Positions 23,168-31,352 of a DNA stretch of 64,000 nt are shown here, piece by piece; positions within the stretch are counted from its first letter, which is position 1; every line of letters starts with the position of its first letter. This stretch comes from Planctomycetota bacterium. Its GTDB lineage: Bacteria; Planctomycetota; Phycisphaerae; Phycisphaerales; UBA1924. The translations under genes were made by a program, and so were the position numbers. The notes under the pieces were generated by a model that was not told the origin of the DNA, searched no databases, and saw only the letters and a list, made by a program, of their open reading frames with translations. Where the stretch lies: NCBI GenBank assembly GCA_017303555.1, contig JAFLCN010000011.1:1-64000 (forward strand), given 5' to 3'.

Positions 23168-25342
23168 TCAGGCAAGGGCGTACACCACCTTCGGCCGCGT
23201 CGAGGAGGATTCCTCTTCCTGCCGCAACTGCTGTGTTTCCAGGAGGTTGTCGATGACTTCCTGCCGCTCCCGCTGGGTCAGCCACTGCGTCTTGCGACAG
23301 AGTTCACTGCGGGAGATCTTTCCACCCGCCTTGCGCACCACCCGCACGACGCGTTTCTGCCGAGCGTCGAAGACGCCGTCGGCGATCCATTCGTGGGCGA
23401 TGTGGAGCATCCGCCGCGTCAGGTAAGTCGACAGGTCGCAGGCCCAGCGGGCTGCGTCGGCGTCGATCACGGGCTTCTCGGCGTTCGCGGAGCAGGCGTA
23501 GATAAGCGCCAGGCGGCACGCCTTCTCCTCCGCGCGAGCCCACAGCGACCGCCCCGACTCATCGGGCTTGCCCAGTTCGGCATCCACCGTTGATGCGAGC
23601 GCATCGAACACCTCGCCCGCCTGCGGCGTCGTCTCGACCACGATCGGCTTGGGGTGCTCCTTGAAGAGGTTGCCTCCGGGCTGCTGCGCTCCCCACCATT
23701 CCGCCGCCTGCTTCAGAGGTTCGGGAACACTCAACGCCTTGGCCCGCTGCCGCGCCGGCGTCTCGGCCGACTCGAACACGAGCAAGCGCGCGATGAAGCC
23801 GTCGCTGAGGCTGTCTGCGGTGAGAGACTCGAAGAAGTGCTCGGGGACGGTCGTGCCGTAGACGCTGACGCACGGCTGATCGACCACCTTGTTGCGCTTC
23901 TTGTCGGCATAGGCCTTGCCGCGGAAGACCGTGTCGGCGCTGCTGTAGAGTTTCATCAGCGCCGTCAGCACGTTGAACAGGTGCGGGGCCTTCTTCGGGT
24001 CGCCGATGGTGCGCAGGAAGCGGCCGAACTCGTCGATCTGAAACAGGACCGCTGGCTCGGTCTCCACGGCGGTGACCAGCCCCGCGTCGGACGCCAGGTC
24101 CTCGTTGCCCTCGTGCTCGACCAGGTCGGCCGCGAAAAGGATGTTCTTGTTGACCTTGCGGGCGTTGTCCTTTCCTGCGCCCGAGGGCGCGACGCCGACG
24201 CAGTAGACGTTGGTGCGGTTGCCGCGCTCGTCGCGCACCTTGCGGGCCGCGAGGACAGCCTGGAGGCAGATGGCAGCCGCGAGGGCGAGCACCGGCTGTG
24301 GGCGCGTCGCCGTGGCGAGGTTGTACGCCACCACCTGCTCGATGAAGCCGGGCACGCGGAGAAGATAGTCGGGGAACGGACCCGGATCTGGCGGACGCTC
24401 CGAGCGCGGCCGATCGACGACGGCGCGCCGCGTCTCAGGGTTGAATCCGGACAGATCAACGTCAATGGCTTCGGCGGGTCCTGCGTCGCGCAGCCATCCG
24501 TACGGACGATCGTGCGGCTTGCTCGCCGCATCGCTGAGCTTGTGCCGAAGTTCCTTCTCCGACCACGGGGGCTGGCATCGAGGGTTGTACCGATCCCACA
24601 GCAGGTTGAACGCAGCGTCCGGGTCGAGCCCAAACCCGTGGACCATCGCCGTGGCCGCCGCGTAGGTCTGGCTGTGTCCGCCCGATCCGGAGATCGCCGG
24701 CGGGATGCGGTCGAGATAGGCCGCGGCGCGGCGGAGCAGGGCGTCGCCCGCTAGGAATGTCGGCGTTCCGAGCGCCTCCGGCCGTGAACGTGGACGTTCT
24801 CTGCGCCCGTGCCTCGCCTCGGTCACGGCCTCGGCCAGCGCCGCGACAGCGGCGGCCAGTTCCCCGGCGTCGACCACAGCGGGTTCGCCGTCGAGCGGGT
24901 CGTACGGCTCCCCGCTGGGATGGATGCTCGGGCCGACGACCGTCTGAGCGCCGGTGCTCCGTAGCTCGACGATCATCTTCTTCGACACCGGGTCCTGGTG
25001 CTTGCGGGTCTTCATCCCCTCGCACACGTACCACCAGTGCGACGCGGGCTTGCCCGGCCGCCCGGACATCGCGCCGGTCGGCGGCAGGAACTTGGGCGCA
25101 AGCGCCACCGCCTCGTCGCAGTCGAGGTCGACGTCCACGAGCCAGCCGCTCGGTTCCCCCAAGAGCACGCCGATGTTGCCGGTGCCGTTGAAGTGCGACG
25201 GCAGGTCGCTCTCGGAAAGACGCAGGTCCGTCCAGCCCTTGAGCACGGGGATCTTCTTCCGCGCGGGCACGGGGATGACCGCGTACCCGCGGGCGAGGTA
25301 CGTGCGCGCCAACTCGAGCAGGATGGAGGGGCCATCGCTCAT
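23168..25342 (-). CDS. Prim-pol / DUF3987 primase-helicase
   Basis: 724 aa. The N-terminus is a bifunctional primase-polymerase domain (ARGYAVIPVPARKKIPVLKG, IGVLLGEPSGWLVDVDLD, with the DVDLDCDE acidic motif, and ELRSTGAQTVVGPSIHPSG). A DUF3987-like ATPase follows with Walker A PSGAGKD at about residues 386-392 and FQIDEFGRFL as Walker B-like. Such proteins prime and unwind phage or island DNA at replication. The ATG at 25342 shares one base with the preceding helicase stop. A long inverted repeat follows the stop codon. Confidence 0.88.
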   Translation of the reverse strand: MSDGPSILLELARTYLARGYAVIPVPARKKIPVLKGWTDLRLSESDLPSHFNGTGNIGVLLGEPSGWLVDVDLDCDEAVALAPKFLPPTGAMSGRPGKPASHWWYVCEGMKTRKHQDPVSKKMIVELRSTGAQTVVGPSIHPSGEPYDPLDGEPAVVDAGELAAAVAALAEAVTEARHGRRERPRSRPEALGTPTFLAGDALLRRAAAYLDRIPPAISGSGGHSQTYAAATAMVHGFGLDPDAAFNLLWDRYNPRCQPPWSEKELRHKLSDAASKPHDRPYGWLRDAGPAEAIDVDLSGFNPETRRAVVDRPRSERPPDPGPFPDYLLRVPGFIEQVVAYNLATATRPQPVLALAAAICLQAVLAARKVRDERGNRTNVYCVGVAPSGAGKDNARKVNKNILFAADLVEHEGNEDLASDAGLVTAVETEPAVLFQIDEFGRFLRTIGDPKKAPHLFNVLTALMKLYSSADTVFRGKAYADKKRNKVVDQPCVSVYGTTVPEHFFESLTADSLSDGFIARLLVFESAETPARQRAKALSVPEPLKQAAEWWGAQQPGGNLFKEHPKPIVVETTPQAGEVFDALASTVDAELGKPDESGRSLWARAEEKACRLALIYACSANAEKPVIDADAARWACDLSTYLTRRMLHIAHEWIADGVFDARQKRVVRVVRKAGGKISRSELCRKTQWLTQRERQEVIDNLLETQQLRQEEESSSTRPKVVYALA

Positions 25343-27033
25343 CAGAAGGGGATCTCGTCCTCAGGGATGCCGTACGTCATGCCCGCGGGCTCCGGCGGCC
25401 GGTCCGGCAGGCCTTCCTCGCTGTCCAGTCGCGGCGGCTTGTGGCCGAGCACATGCTGCGTGACGCGCTCGAACTGGTCGCCGGCCTTCTTCTCGACGGT
25501 GATGGAGAGCGTCGGGGCGAGCGCCCCGGCCTTGGCCATCTCGACCGCCTCCTCCGTGCCGCCGGGCACCGGCTCAACCGAGCGGGCACGCCACCAGGCC
25601 TCGGCCTTGGTCCGCGCGTACCCGGCGTGGTCGAAGCAGACCCACTCGCGGAAGAAGCGGTTGAAGCCGACGCGGTACTCGACGCGCATGGTCAGCGGCG
25701 CGGACGGGTCGCTGCGCTTGGAGTGCACGTGGTACGTCGTCTCACTGACGCGGTGCTCTTCGCGCGTGGTCTGGCCGCTGAGGATGCCCTCGGTGCTCGC
25801 CTTCGCCTCGTGCTGTTGCCTGTTCGGCTCGGGGAACTGGTGACCGCACTGCGGGCAGGTTTGGTAGCCCGCAGCGATGAGGGCCTGGCAGTTCGGGCAC
25901 TCCTTGGCGGGCGCTTCGCCGTCGCCGCGATCGTCGGTGGCGATGCGGATCGCGTCCACCGGGCCGTGCCGAAGGACGTTGCCGCCGAAGTCCAGCACGA
26001 GGCAGTCGGTCTTGCCCGGGTGAAGCCGGAAGCCCCGGCCCACCATCTGGTAGTACAGGCCCGGCGACATGGTCGGGCGCACCAGCGCCACGCAGTCGAT
26101 GTGCGGGGCGTCGAAGCCGGTGGTGAGCACGTTCACGTTGCACAGGTACTTGAGCTCGCCGGAGCGGAAATGCCCGAGGATCGCTGCACGTACGCCGTCC
26201 GGTGTGTCGCCGGTGACGAAGCCGCACTCGATGCCGTGCTTCGCTTTGAGCACATCGACGATGTGCTGCCCGTGACGGATGCCCGAGGAGAAGATCAGCG
26301 TGGCGCTGCGGTCCTTGGTGTGCTCGGCGATCTCGGCGCACGCGCCCTCGACAAGCCCCTCCTTATCCATGAGGTCCTCGACCTCGCTGGCCACGAACTC
26401 GCCGGCGCGAACGTGCAGGTCGTCGGTGCTGATCTTCTGGATGCCCGCCTTGGTCTTGAGCGGAGAGAGGAAGCCCTGCACGATGAGCTCACGAACGCCG
26501 ACCTCGTAGCAGACGTAGTTGAGAATGTTCTCGGGGGCGCAGATCGCGCCGGACTTCAGGCGGTACGGCGTCGCGGTCAGGCCGATCACGCGAACGTGGG
26601 GGTTCACGACCTTGGCGTCGGCGATGAACTGCCGGTACATCCCGTCGTCCTCGGCGGGGACCATGTGCGCCTCGTCAACGATGATCAGATCGACCGGCCC
26701 CAGATCGCACGCCTTCTTCCAGATGCTCTGGATGCCCGCGACGGTGGCGCTGTAGCCGAGGTCCTTGCGCCTGAGGCCCGCCGAGTAGATGCCCACGGGC
26801 AGGTCGGGCGCGATGACCCGGAGCTTCTCGGCGGTCTGCTCGAGGAGCTCCTTGACGTGGGCGAGGATGACCACGCGGCCGTTCCATTGCGTGACGGCGT
26901 CGCGGCAGATCGTCGCGATCACCGGCGTCTTGCCCCCGCCGGTCGGGATGACCACGCAGGGGTTGTCGTCGCGGGTCCGCAGGTGCTCGTACACCGCGGC
27001 GATGGCTTCGGATTGATAGGGACGCAACTGCAT
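25342..27033 (-). CDS. SF2 DEAD/DEAH-box helicase with C-terminal zinc ribbon
   Basis: 563 aa from an ATG at 27033 (TGATG junction with the preceding gene). It begins MQLRPYQSEAI, with Walker A PTGGGKT at 30-36 and DEAH at 120-123; the C-terminal helicase domain includes TTGFDAPHIDCVALVRPT and the arginine-finger-like MVGRGFR. A zinc ribbon follows (CPNC, CPQCG), then about 150 residues of unknown fold. Likely the replicative or recombination helicase of the phage, working with the prim-pol gene next to it. Confidence 0.88.
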   Translation of the reverse strand: MQLRPYQSEAIAAVYEHLRTRDDNPCVVIPTGGGKTPVIATICRDAVTQWNGRVVILAHVKELLEQTAEKLRVIAPDLPVGIYSAGLRRKDLGYSATVAGIQSIWKKACDLGPVDLIIVDEAHMVPAEDDGMYRQFIADAKVVNPHVRVIGLTATPYRLKSGAICAPENILNYVCYEVGVRELIVQGFLSPLKTKAGIQKISTDDLHVRAGEFVASEVEDLMDKEGLVEGACAEIAEHTKDRSATLIFSSGIRHGQHIVDVLKAKHGIECGFVTGDTPDGVRAAILGHFRSGELKYLCNVNVLTTGFDAPHIDCVALVRPTMSPGLYYQMVGRGFRLHPGKTDCLVLDFGGNVLRHGPVDAIRIATDDRGDGEAPAKECPNCQALIAAGYQTCPQCGHQFPEPNRQQHEAKASTEGILSGQTTREEHRVSETTYHVHSKRSDPSAPLTMRVEYRVGFNRFFREWVCFDHAGYARTKAEAWWRARSVEPVPGGTEEAVEMAKAGALAPTLSITVEKKAGDQFERVTQHVLGHKPPRLDSEEGLPDRPPEPAGMTYGIPEDEIPF

Positions 27034-27311
27034 CACGCGCTGGCTCCCGCCCGGCGGCGAAGGAATCGCCCGCCAGCCTGAGCGAGGGTCTCCTCGTTGA
27101 CGTTGCGAGCGTTTGCAGCGCTGAGCAGGTGCGCGGCGACTTCGACTTCTGAGAGATCGAGCTGGCGGAGGACGCACGACAGACAGAACGCGATCCCGCT
27201 CGCGAGGCCGTCGCTCTCCGGGCCTTCGGTCTTGAGCGAGCCGACCGTGGTGACCTGCTCTTCGCCAAACTCGATGGTGACTCGACGCCACCGGTCAGCT
27301 TTCGTGTTCAT
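27033..27311 (-). CDS. Unknown 92-aa protein
   Basis: Starts MNTKADRWRRVTIEFGEEQV. It has helical stretches (ASGIAFCLSCVLRQLDL, VEVAAHLLSAANARNV) and a basic C-terminus (RFLRRRAGASA). It overlaps RusA by 4 nt and the helicase by 1 nt, so it is translated with them. No family recognised. Confidence 0.6.
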   Translation of the reverse strand: MNTKADRWRRVTIEFGEEQVTTVGSLKTEGPESDGLASGIAFCLSCVLRQLDLSEVEVAAHLLSAANARNVNEETLAQAGGRFLRRRAGASA

Positions 27312-27622
27312 GCGTGTTCTCCCGTGCTGCCGGGCATCTGCGTGATGACCACCAGCACCTTGCCGCCCGGCTTCACCGGGCCGCGTTCAACCACCAGCCG
27401 ATCGATCTGCGAGTCGTCGCGGTACGCCCCGCCCTTGGCGAGGGCGTCGAGCAGGGCCTTTTGAACGTTGTCCAGGTCGCGGCGGCGGTTGTCGGGCGGG
27501 CAGACGGTGACACGCACCTCCAGCCGCCCACTCATCCGCACGACCCGCATCACCGCGAGGGCGGCGCACACGCTTGCGCGGTAGCGCCGACCCTCGCGGC
27601 TCAGCACGGTCCTGGAGCCCAT
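27308..27622 (-). CDS. rusA: RusA-type Holliday junction resolvase (true start probably upstream)
   Basis: 104 aa are visible from the ATG at 27622, containing PPDNRRRDLDNVQKALLDAL and GAYRDDSQI, which carry the RusA catalytic aspartates. The family N-terminus, LPYPPSVNHIWRR, is encoded in frame directly upstream of that ATG, so the real protein starts earlier. No ATG, GTG or TTG exists in that stretch; CTG at 27697 (GGGGAG 9 nt upstream) or CTG at 27688 (overlapping the previous stop) are the candidates. RusA resolves four-way junctions during phage replication and recombination. Confidence 0.85.
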   Translation of the reverse strand: MGSRTVLSREGRRYRASVCAALAVMRVVRMSGRLEVRVTVCPPDNRRRDLDNVQKALLDALAKGGAYRDDSQIDRLVVERGPVKPGGKVLVVITQMPGSTGEHA

Positions 27623-27684
27623 CCGTCGCCAGATGTGATTGACACTGGGCGGGTACGGGAGCTCGAGGACGCGACCTGATGGAC

Positions 27685-28155
27685 TCAGCGTTTCCAGGGC
27701 GGCGTGCTCCCCGGGCCGACGCCGACCGGAGCGCGGGCGCTCACCGGCGAGCCCCCGCTGCCCTTCTTGGCGTACCCCTTGATGACGTTGGTGAACTCGC
27801 CGTTGTCGTCGCGCTTCTTCAGCCCGACGTTGATCTCCAGCGGCACGTTGTGGAGCTCGACCGAGTCCTTGGGCTGCATCACGCCGATGGCGCGGCAGAT
27901 GGCCGAGAGCTCCCCGCGAGCGATCTTGACGGTCATCTCGGACTTGTTCTCGAGGTTGAGGCGGGCCCAGACCAGGCGGCCCTTGAACTCGCCGTCGATG
28001 ATCTGGAAGGTCAGCTGCAGGTACTTGCCGCCCCCGGTCTTGGTCGGCTTGAGTTCCGACTCGGAGACGACGGCGAGGTACTTGCCCGCGGGGAGCGGGT
28101 CGAGTGCGACGGACGGGTCAACCTGGTTAGCGTCGAAGTTGTTCAGCGTGGCCAT
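27685..28155 (-). CDS. DUF669 phage recombination protein
   Basis: 156 aa with the DUF669 pattern: an N-terminal ALDPLPAGKYLAVVSESELK, then GKYLQLTFQIIDGEFKGR and WARLNLEN, and a Gly/Ser/Pro C-terminal tail ending WKR. DUF669 proteins are OB-fold-like and occur next to Sak4 ATPases, where they probably bind single-stranded DNA. That is the arrangement here. A strong SD precedes the ATG at 28155. Confidence 0.8.
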   Translation of the reverse strand: MATLNNFDANQVDPSVALDPLPAGKYLAVVSESELKPTKTGGGKYLQLTFQIIDGEFKGRLVWARLNLENKSEMTVKIARGELSAICRAIGVMQPKDSVELHNVPLEINVGLKKRDDNGEFTNVIKGYAKKGSGGSPVSARAPVGVGPGSTPPWKR

Positions 28156-28214
28156 GAGTCAGTTCCTTTGCGATTGGTGATGGACGGATGAGGGATGGAC
28201 AACGGCAACGGCGC

Positions 28215-29036
28215 TCAGGCCGCAGCGGTGTTGTCGGTGGTGGGAGCAGAGGTGGCGGCGGCGGAGGGGTCCTCGCCGCGCACGAGCGCCGCGAAGACGC
28301 GGTAATCCAGCGGGATCTCTTCAGGCAGACCCAAGCGGTTCTTGGCGACGTGCGCCGGCCGCTCGACGGTGCGGATGATCCGCTCGCCGGTGGAGACACC
28401 GTTGTGCTTGGCCTTGTTGAACCCCTCGTCGACCTTGACGGTGTGGACCTTGTACGTGGCAAAGAGCACCTCGTCGGCCCACTCCTGCACCAGCGCCGAC
28501 GCCAGCTTGTGCAGGCGCGGCGAGTAGCGGTCGTACGGCACCGTCTCGGGGTTCTCGAACTTCTCGATCTTGGCGTGGGCGATGAGGACCACGGTCATGC
28601 CGCGATCGCTGCGGAGCGCATCGAGCGCCCCGAGCACCGAGCGCCACTTGTCGATGGCGAATGAGAAGCCCTTGGCGTAACCGATCTTCTCGATGTTCTC
28701 GACGTTCTCGTCGGCGCACACCTCGGCCCAGATCAGGCGCTCGAGCCAGTCGAGGCTGTCGATGACGACGGTGCGGTAGTCGTGGTCGCCCGAGTAGAGG
28801 GACTCGAGCGCCGCCATCACTTCGCCGAGGCTGCGGGCGAGCGGGAAGCTCTCGCAGTCGATGTCTGCCAGGCCGTCCTCCGTGGGGACGAAGATGGGCT
28901 TCTCGGCCATCGCGCCGAAGGTGCTCTTACCGATGCCGTGCGTGCCATACAGCATCACGCGGCGCGGGCGGGCCTTGCGGCCCTTGCTGATCTGGTTCAT
29001 GAGGGTGTGGGGATTGGCGATCGCGGTTGCGGGCAT
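28215..29036 (-). CDS. Sak4-like RecA-family ATPase
   Basis: 273 aa from an ATG at 29036 with GGAG 5 nt upstream. Walker A GTHGIGKST is at 31-39, Walker B RTVVIDSLD at about 88-95, followed by VVLIAHAKIEKFENPE. This is the phage AAA/Sak4 type of RecA-like single-strand annealing or recombination ATPase. A GTG at 29138 would extend it by 34 unlikely residues. With DUF669, RusA and the helicase it forms the recombination module. Confidence 0.85.
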   Translation of the reverse strand: MPATAIANPHTLMNQISKGRKARPRRVMLYGTHGIGKSTFGAMAEKPIFVPTEDGLADIDCESFPLARSLGEVMAALESLYSGDHDYRTVVIDSLDWLERLIWAEVCADENVENIEKIGYAKGFSFAIDKWRSVLGALDALRSDRGMTVVLIAHAKIEKFENPETVPYDRYSPRLHKLASALVQEWADEVLFATYKVHTVKVDEGFNKAKHNGVSTGERIIRTVERPAHVAKNRLGLPEEIPLDYRVFAALVRGEDPSAAATSAPTTDNTAAA

Positions 29037-29134
29037 GGGATCTCCGTGCTTGGGGAATGAGGGATCGAGGTCGTGGGGCCAGATCTCGCGGGTGAACGCA
29101 CCTTGGCCGAGGCGGACGAGGGGGAGTGCGGGAG

Positions 29135-29431
29135 TCACGCGGCAGCCGCCGCGGGCTCGGCGGACGGCTCGCGGCGAATGCGGAACGCCTCGCGGCCGAA
29201 CTCGTGCGTCAGCAGGGACGTGAAGATCTGCACTACGTGGTCGAGGGTGACACCGCGCCCGCTCACATGGATCTCTGAGCGAACGGGGTCAACCGAGTAC
29301 GCCACGTGGGTTCGGACCTTGGCGTCGCCGTGCAGGCCCTCGGCCGCCAACAGCGACAGGCCAAGCGTGCCCTGCGCATCAGCGACGTCCACGTCAGCCG
29401 CGAACTCAAACCTGAACCGAGTGTCTCGCAT
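29135..29431 (-). CDS. Unknown 98-aa protein, first gene of the recombination operon
   Basis: Starts MRDTRFRFEFAADVDVADAQ. It is a mixed alpha-beta sequence (IHVSGRGVTLDHVVQIFTSL) ending in an Ala-rich tail. GGAG lies 9 nt upstream of the ATG at 29431. Copy 2 of the three-copy motif and an 11-bp inverted repeat lie in the 140-nt leader before it. No family recognised. Confidence 0.6.
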   Translation of the reverse strand: MRDTRFRFEFAADVDVADAQGTLGLSLLAAEGLHGDAKVRTHVAYSVDPVRSEIHVSGRGVTLDHVVQIFTSLLTHEFGREAFRIRREPSAEPAAAAA

Positions 29432-29477
29432 GGTGTGCTTCTCCGAGTGGGGACCGAATCCGTCGAGCCGCCGGTTG

Positions 29478-29524
29478 GCGGAGCGCCCAGCCCAGGGGGA
29501 GAGGGGGTGGGACGGGCGCTCCGC
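29478..29524 (-). repeat. 11-bp inverted repeat in the leader of the recombination operon
   Basis: GCGGAGCGCCC (29478-29488) and GGGCGCTCCGC (29514-29524) are exact complements with a 25-nt spacer. It lies between motif copy 2 and the first gene. Without a U-run it is not a classic terminator; an attenuator or protein site is possible. Confidence 0.5.
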
Positions 29525-29560
29525 TCCGACGGTTCCGCAGCGTGCCCACGCATGGGCCTC

Positions 29561-29600
29561 TGGTGGTTCCCTATGCAGCGGAAGAGTCATCTGCCCGCTT
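29561..29600 (-). repeat. Three-copy motif, copy 2 (candidate phage promoter/operator)
   Basis: Same orientation as the copies at 13831 and 49191, holding CCCTATGCAGC and ATCTGCCCGCTT on the plus strand. It overlaps the last codons and the TAG stop of the sigma-like gene and precedes the recombination/replication operon by about 130 nt. Confidence 0.65.
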
Positions 29601-30164
29601 TTCAGCAAAGCGCTCTCGGATCGAGGCGAGGCGAACGAGGACTTGGCGGCGAGAAATGCGGCGTTTGCGGGCAGCGCCGGCGACGCCGCGATCCACGACG
29701 TCACGCATGAACCGCAGCTCCGCCTGCGTGAGCCGCGCGTGCACGAGAGCGAGCGACTCGCGGAACTCCAGGTCGCTCGCCAGGTCACGCGAGTCCAGGC
29801 CCAATCGCCGATTGGCCTGGTCGGCGGCGATCTCGGCGCTCATGGGAGAGCAGTCGCCGTCACCGCGATCAACGATTGTGCTGTCGAGAGAGATGGCCTC
29901 GACGCCGGTAAAGCGCATCTCGGCGCGACGCCGGCGGACCTCCATGTCCATCCAGCTGCGGAGCGCGGTGACGATGAAACTCTCGACGTTTCCTCGGGCG
30001 GGGTCGAAGAGCCGGGACGCCGACCACAGGTACAGGCGCATGCCCTGCTTCAGGTCGTCCTCGTCGGAGCGGCTGAAGCCGGGGCGCTGGCAGAGCTGGC
30101 GCGCCTTGCGGCGGATGAGGCTGGCGGCGAAAGAGTTGCTGACGATGTCGCTGCGGCTGGTCAT
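29571..30164 (-). CDS. Sigma-70-like factor of the prophage
   Basis: 197 aa. The N-terminal half resembles sigma region 2: RRKARQLCQRPGFSRSDEDD, LKQGMRLYLWSASRLFDPARG, then VESFIVTALRSWMDMEVRRR. The C-terminal half resembles region 4, with LTQAELRFMRDVVDRGVAGA and RKRRISRRQVLVRLASIRERF as a helix-turn-helix. It is divergent, and a plain phage regulator is possible. It may recognise the three-copy motif, one copy of which overlaps its 3' end. Its own start lies in a hairpin that would hide the SD (see 30167-30186). Confidence 0.65.
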   Translation of the reverse strand: MTSRSDIVSNSFAASLIRRKARQLCQRPGFSRSDEDDLKQGMRLYLWSASRLFDPARGNVESFIVTALRSWMDMEVRRRRAEMRFTGVEAISLDSTIVDRGDGDCSPMSAEIAADQANRRLGLDSRDLASDLEFRESLALVHARLTQAELRFMRDVVDRGVAGAARKRRISRRQVLVRLASIRERFAEKRADDSSAA

Positions 30165-30166
30165 GG

Positions 30167-30186
30167 GACCTCCGAGGCCGGAGGTC
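30167..30186 (-). promoter_or_regulatory. Hairpin that sequesters the ribosome binding site of the sigma-like gene
   Basis: On the minus strand GACCTCCG-N4-CGGAGGTC forms a perfect 8-bp hairpin. Its 3' arm is the SD itself (GGAGG, 4 nt before the ATG at 30164). Translation would need the hairpin to open. Confidence 0.6.
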
Positions 30187-30196
30187 TGCTCGCCAA

Positions 30197-30273
30197 CCAG
30201 TCACGGGACCGCACGCGAAGGACTGCGCCGCGGCAACACGCCGCGAGGGATGCACAGGTGCGCCCGTGACTGG
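30197..30273 (-). promoter_or_regulatory. Structured leader upstream of the sigma-like gene
   Basis: CCAGTCACGGG (30197-30207) and CCCGTGACTGG (30263-30273) are exact complements; GTGCG flanking pairs extend the match after a 2-nt bulge. The 55-nt loop contains a GC-rich inner hairpin (CCGCGGC/GCCGCG type near 30230-30247). Together with the SD hairpin this gives a multi-stem RNA in the 217-nt gap between the 323-aa gene and the sigma-like gene. No known riboswitch class is recognised. Confidence 0.5.
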
Positions 30274-30380
30274 CCGGTTATGAGCCGACCGGCCTCGGAC
30301 GCAGGGCCCGGTGTCGCGGAAATCGTCGGTTCGCACGGACGCAGCTCCGCCTGGGAGAGCCGTAAACCCCTTTGACGTAG

Positions 30381-31352
30381 CTACTTGCGGTACTGGTCAA
30401 ACTTCTTGGCTCTGTCGCGAGATTGCGACGCGACAGCGCGACTGACCGAACCGGAGTCCGTCTCTCGCCTGACGGCCTTTGGTCCGCCTTTCGCCTTGAC
30501 AGCACGCTCGACGGCCCAGCGATCCGTGATCTGCCCTTCGCGGACCAGGGCGTCGGCGGCTTTGCGATAGGAGCCGTGAGTCACATACGCCTGAACGAGG
30601 GCGTCGTCGGACACCATGTTCTCGATGACCTTGCGAACCCCGCGCTCCAGTCGCTTTGCGGTCACCTTCTCCTCAGGAACCTCGCCGCGAGCTTCCGCCC
30701 TCTTGTCGGCGATGTCGATGGCCTCGATGACAGCCTGCGGGTCGAGCACGACGTTGTCGTCGACCAGCGCGGCCACGTCGTGCAGAGAGATCACGGCGGG
30801 TGCTCGGCCGGGCCATCGGCTCCGGTCCGGCAATCGGTGCGGGACGAACACCACGGCCCTGCCTCCAGTACCGACGTGCCGCATCAATGCATCAGCGTCG
30901 TCCTCGGCAAGCCGCACCGCGAATACGACCTCGCGAGTGGTGTCACGCAACTGCATTCGACCCAGCCGCCAGAAACGTCCGGGTACCACCGGCTTGGGGG
31001 TCGAGACTGCAAGGGCCGACGCGAGCGTTATCGCCAGGCCGTCGAGATCGACAGCCCAGCCACGGCACATCTCCTCGGTGACCTCGACCTTGAGCGACTC
31101 GGGGCAGCAGATGAAGTAACGCGGCTTCTCCGTGTCGTCCGCCGGCTCGACGACCGTCACGATCTCGACGTGACGGTCGTCGCAGTGGGGACATGGAGCA
31201 GTGAGGCCAGTCTGGGCGGGGCGCACCAGATGCGACCTCATCAGCTCGTCGAGCGCACCCTTGGGCCATCGCGACACCTCCGCGTGGTCGAACAGCGAGC
31301 CGGGTGCATCCGCCGCTACGAGCAGCATCCGAAAGAGATCAGCCTTGGTCAT
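30381..31352 (-). CDS. Unknown 323-aa zinc-finger-like protein of the XRE/ImmA cassette
   Basis: The N-terminus is winged-helix-like (TKADLFRMLLVAADAPGS, GALDELMRSHLVRP). A Cys cluster follows: CPHC at 54-57, CC at 82-83 and C96, so zinc binding is likely. The C-terminus is helical and basic with GVRKVIENMVSDDALVQAY and YRKAADALVREGQIT, HTH-like. It overlaps the 395-aa gene by 14 nt, so the two are translated together. No family is recognised. Always-adjacent partners and nearness to BREX would fit a defence or regulatory role. Confidence 0.65.
   Translation of the reverse strand: MTKADLFRMLLVAADAPGSLFDHAEVSRWPKGALDELMRSHLVRPAQTGLTAPCPHCDDRHVEIVTVVEPADDTEKPRYFICCPESLKVEVTEEMCRGWAVDLDGLAITLASALAVSTPKPVVPGRFWRLGRMQLRDTTREVVFAVRLAEDDADALMRHVGTGGRAVVFVPHRLPDRSRWPGRAPAVISLHDVAALVDDNVVLDPQAVIEAIDIADKRAEARGEVPEEKVTAKRLERGVRKVIENMVSDDALVQAYVTHGSYRKAADALVREGQITDRWAVERAVKAKGGPKAVRRETDSGSVSRAVASQSRDRAKKFDQYRK

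Noticed and set aside
29036..29138. GTG at 29138 as start of the Sak4-like ATPase
   Set aside because: It overlaps the previous stop as GTGA, but has no SD and adds residues unlike the family; the ATG at 29036 has GGAG at good spacing.
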